Source of the DNA: Asinibacterium sp. OR53
GTDB lineage: Bacteria > Bacteroidota > Bacteroidia > Chitinophagales > Chitinophagaceae
Direction: 5' to 3'
DNA length: 64,000 nt
Assembly: GCF_000515315.1 (NCBI RefSeq)
Contig: NZ_KI911562.1
Coordinates: 2,885,220-2,949,219 of the forward strand
In this document: piece after piece, positions 62,818 through 64,000 of the stretch
How positions within the stretch are numbered: the stretch's first letter is position 1
Layout of the letters: each line of letters begins with the position of its first letter
Made by a program: the position numbers and the translations under genes
The notes under the pieces: model-generated
The model's input: the letters and a program-made list of their open reading frames with translations, nothing else
What the model was told of the DNA's origin: nothing
The model's database searches: none

Positions 62818-64000
62818 TTAGTTGATCTGAACAATGGATCCTTTTACGGCTGTATTGCCACCCGATGAAACTTCCGCACCGGAACCACCCTGCACTTTCA
62901 GCTGCGCATCGCTTTTAACCGTTGTATTCAGGCCCTGCGCCTGGAATTCGTTGGCCGCTTTTAAAGTGAGGTCTTTGACGCTTTCCAGCTTGATGCCGTT
63001 TTCATCCATGGTGAACTTATTGCCGTTCTGGTCTTCCATTTTGATGGTCTTGTTTTCTTCCGATATCAATACTTTGTTTCCACCGGGTGTTTCTATGCTG
63101 ATTGTTTTTTTGTCGTCGTTGAAGATCATTTTCATGGCGCTGCGTGATACATATCCTTTCTCATTATTTTGGTCACTTGCCTGCAGGGGAGCGGGCTTCT
63201 TACTGCTGTTGCACATACCCAGTATCACGGCGTGACGAGGATCGTTGTTGATGAATCCCACGATCACTTCATCGCCAATTTCGGGGCGGAAAAACATGCC
63301 CCGCTTATCGCCTGCATCCAAAGAGCACACGCGGCTCCATATCCCATCATCACCGGTATCGATCAATGGTAAACGCACCATGATCCGGTCTTCTCCGTCG
63401 GGATCGCTTTCGAGTTTGGTTACTACACCCAACTGCAATCCCTGTACGGCAGGCAATAGTGCGCCTGCCATTGGCTGTTGCACATCGTAGGTTTGTGCAA
63501 ACCATTCGGGCTCTACACCGAATTGAAAAGTGGTGAGCCAATTCCCCTTTTGTATTTCATGCCGCACACCGGTAACAAATAATTTTCCGTTGAACCGGTC
63601 GCCTGCGCCATTGATCTGTATGATCTTTCCGGGCAACACATCTGCCGTGCCATCGGTGCTTACCCTACCCCTTATTTTAGCGAGGCGGTGTTTCAATAGT
63701 TTGGCATTGGCCCATTGCTGCAGCTCCTGGTCAACCAGCTTACCGCTGTGTTTCAACACATAATCGTCATCGCCAATCACACCGGCAAGTGTGTCGGCAC
63801 TGATGTTACCGGCTTGGGGCACACCAGCATCTGCGGCTTCTATGCCATCTACCAGGCTTTGTTGCGATGGATCCCAGGCCGTTGCTTTGACCCCTTTTAA
63901 CTGGAAGCGGGCATCGATCTCTGCATCCAGGTCGTGCACGGTGGCGCCGTATTGTACAGTGAGTGCGACATCACCGGAGAAATTGGGTTTGGCAATGGTA
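62818..64000 (-). CDS. eCIS VgrG/gp5-gp27-like spike protein (Afp8-like), 5' end outside window
   Basis: Open to the right edge, at least 393 residues visible. It contains the end of a gp27-like domain (NFSGDVALTVQYGATVHDLDAEI and LTGVRHEIQKGNWLTTFQFGVEP), the gp5-like OB fold (GVVTKLESDPDGEDRIMVRLPL; GMFFRPEIGDEVIVGFINNDPRHAVILGM) and a C-terminal beta-helix with short repeats (KTIKMEDQNGNKFTMDENGIKLES and so on). These form the central spike that carries the PAAR tip. Five bases separate it from the PAAR gene. Sheath and tube genes are expected beyond base 64,000. Confidence 0.92.
   Translation of the reverse strand, partial: TIAKPNFSGDVALTVQYGATVHDLDAEIDARFQLKGVKATAWDPSQQSLVDGIEAADAGVPQAGNISADTLAGVIGDDDYVLKHSGKLVDQELQQWANAKLLKHRLAKIRGRVSTDGTADVLPGKIIQINGAGDRFNGKLFVTGVRHEIQKGNWLTTFQFGVEPEWFAQTYDVQQPMAGALLPAVQGLQLGVVTKLESDPDGEDRIMVRLPLIDTGDDGIWSRVCSLDAGDKRGMFFRPEIGDEVIVGFINNDPRHAVILGMCNSSKKPAPLQASDQNNEKGYVSRSAMKMIFNDDKKTISIETPGGNKVLISEENKTIKMEDQNGNKFTMDENGIKLESVKDLTLKAANEFQAQGLNTTVKSDAQLKVQGGSGAEVSSGGNTAVKGSIVQIN

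Noticed and set aside
62511-62834. A 107-codon frame overlapping the PAAR gene in another frame
   Set aside because: Arg- and Cys-rich composition, and the overlapping PAAR protein explains the sequence fully.

Overview
The window is chromosomal DNA from a member of the Bacteroidota, most likely of the Chitinophagaceae type, although the genus cannot be fixed from sequence alone. The signs are the short (285-residue) primary sigma factor, repeated TAnnTTTG promoter elements of the Bacteroidota type, weak or absent Shine-Dalgarno sites, the futalosine menaquinone gene mqnE, and the CIS_TMP-type tape-measure protein.

Bases 1-41,340 are mostly housekeeping and envelope genes. In order they are: the end of a short asparaginase-like gene; a threonine aldolase, pgi and GNAT set; a TolC, adaptor and RND efflux operon; rpoD; trxB; folB; a TPR protein; an outer-membrane protein; a decayed AHSA1 gene; an rRNA methyltransferase-like gene; an aspartate-type aminotransferase divergent from a serine dehydratase; and two tandem TPR histidine-kinase-like genes, the second without its ATPase domain. 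These are followed by mqnE, a methyltransferase, a nucleoside permease, trxA, dnaE, an NlpC/P60 lipoprotein, an M1 peptidase, a peptide-binding lipoprotein, a porin, an mgtC - small membrane protein - mgtA magnesium operon with a leader that carries a 14-codon reading frame, an alpha/beta hydrolase, and a response regulator with its kinase.

Bases 41,357-64,000 hold one long minus-strand operon for an extracellular contractile injection system (eCIS, a phage-tail-like particle). In transcription order it carries a VgrG/Afp8-like spike (cut by the window edge), a PAAR tip, a gp25-like baseplate protein, two very large baseplate-J-like proteins, a 1412-residue protein with PKD domains in the place where Afp clusters have the tail fibre, a tape-measure protein, two DUF4157 proteins that look like cargo or cargo-associated proteins, a regular array of ten 43-bp repeats, and the AAA+ ATPase. 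Sheath, tube and tail-terminator genes are not in the window and would be expected upstream of base 64,000.

The most unusual elements are the 1705-residue DUF4157 protein (DUF4157, CHAP-like Cys-His-Asn domain, charged linker, triplicated helical module and a divergent C-terminal His domain), the smaller DUF4157 protein with a second HExxH motif, the double-Phe motifs shared by the two N-termini, the PKD candidate fibre, the 43-bp hairpin array inside the operon, and the mgt leader. No tRNA, rRNA, insertion sequence or CRISPR array was seen.
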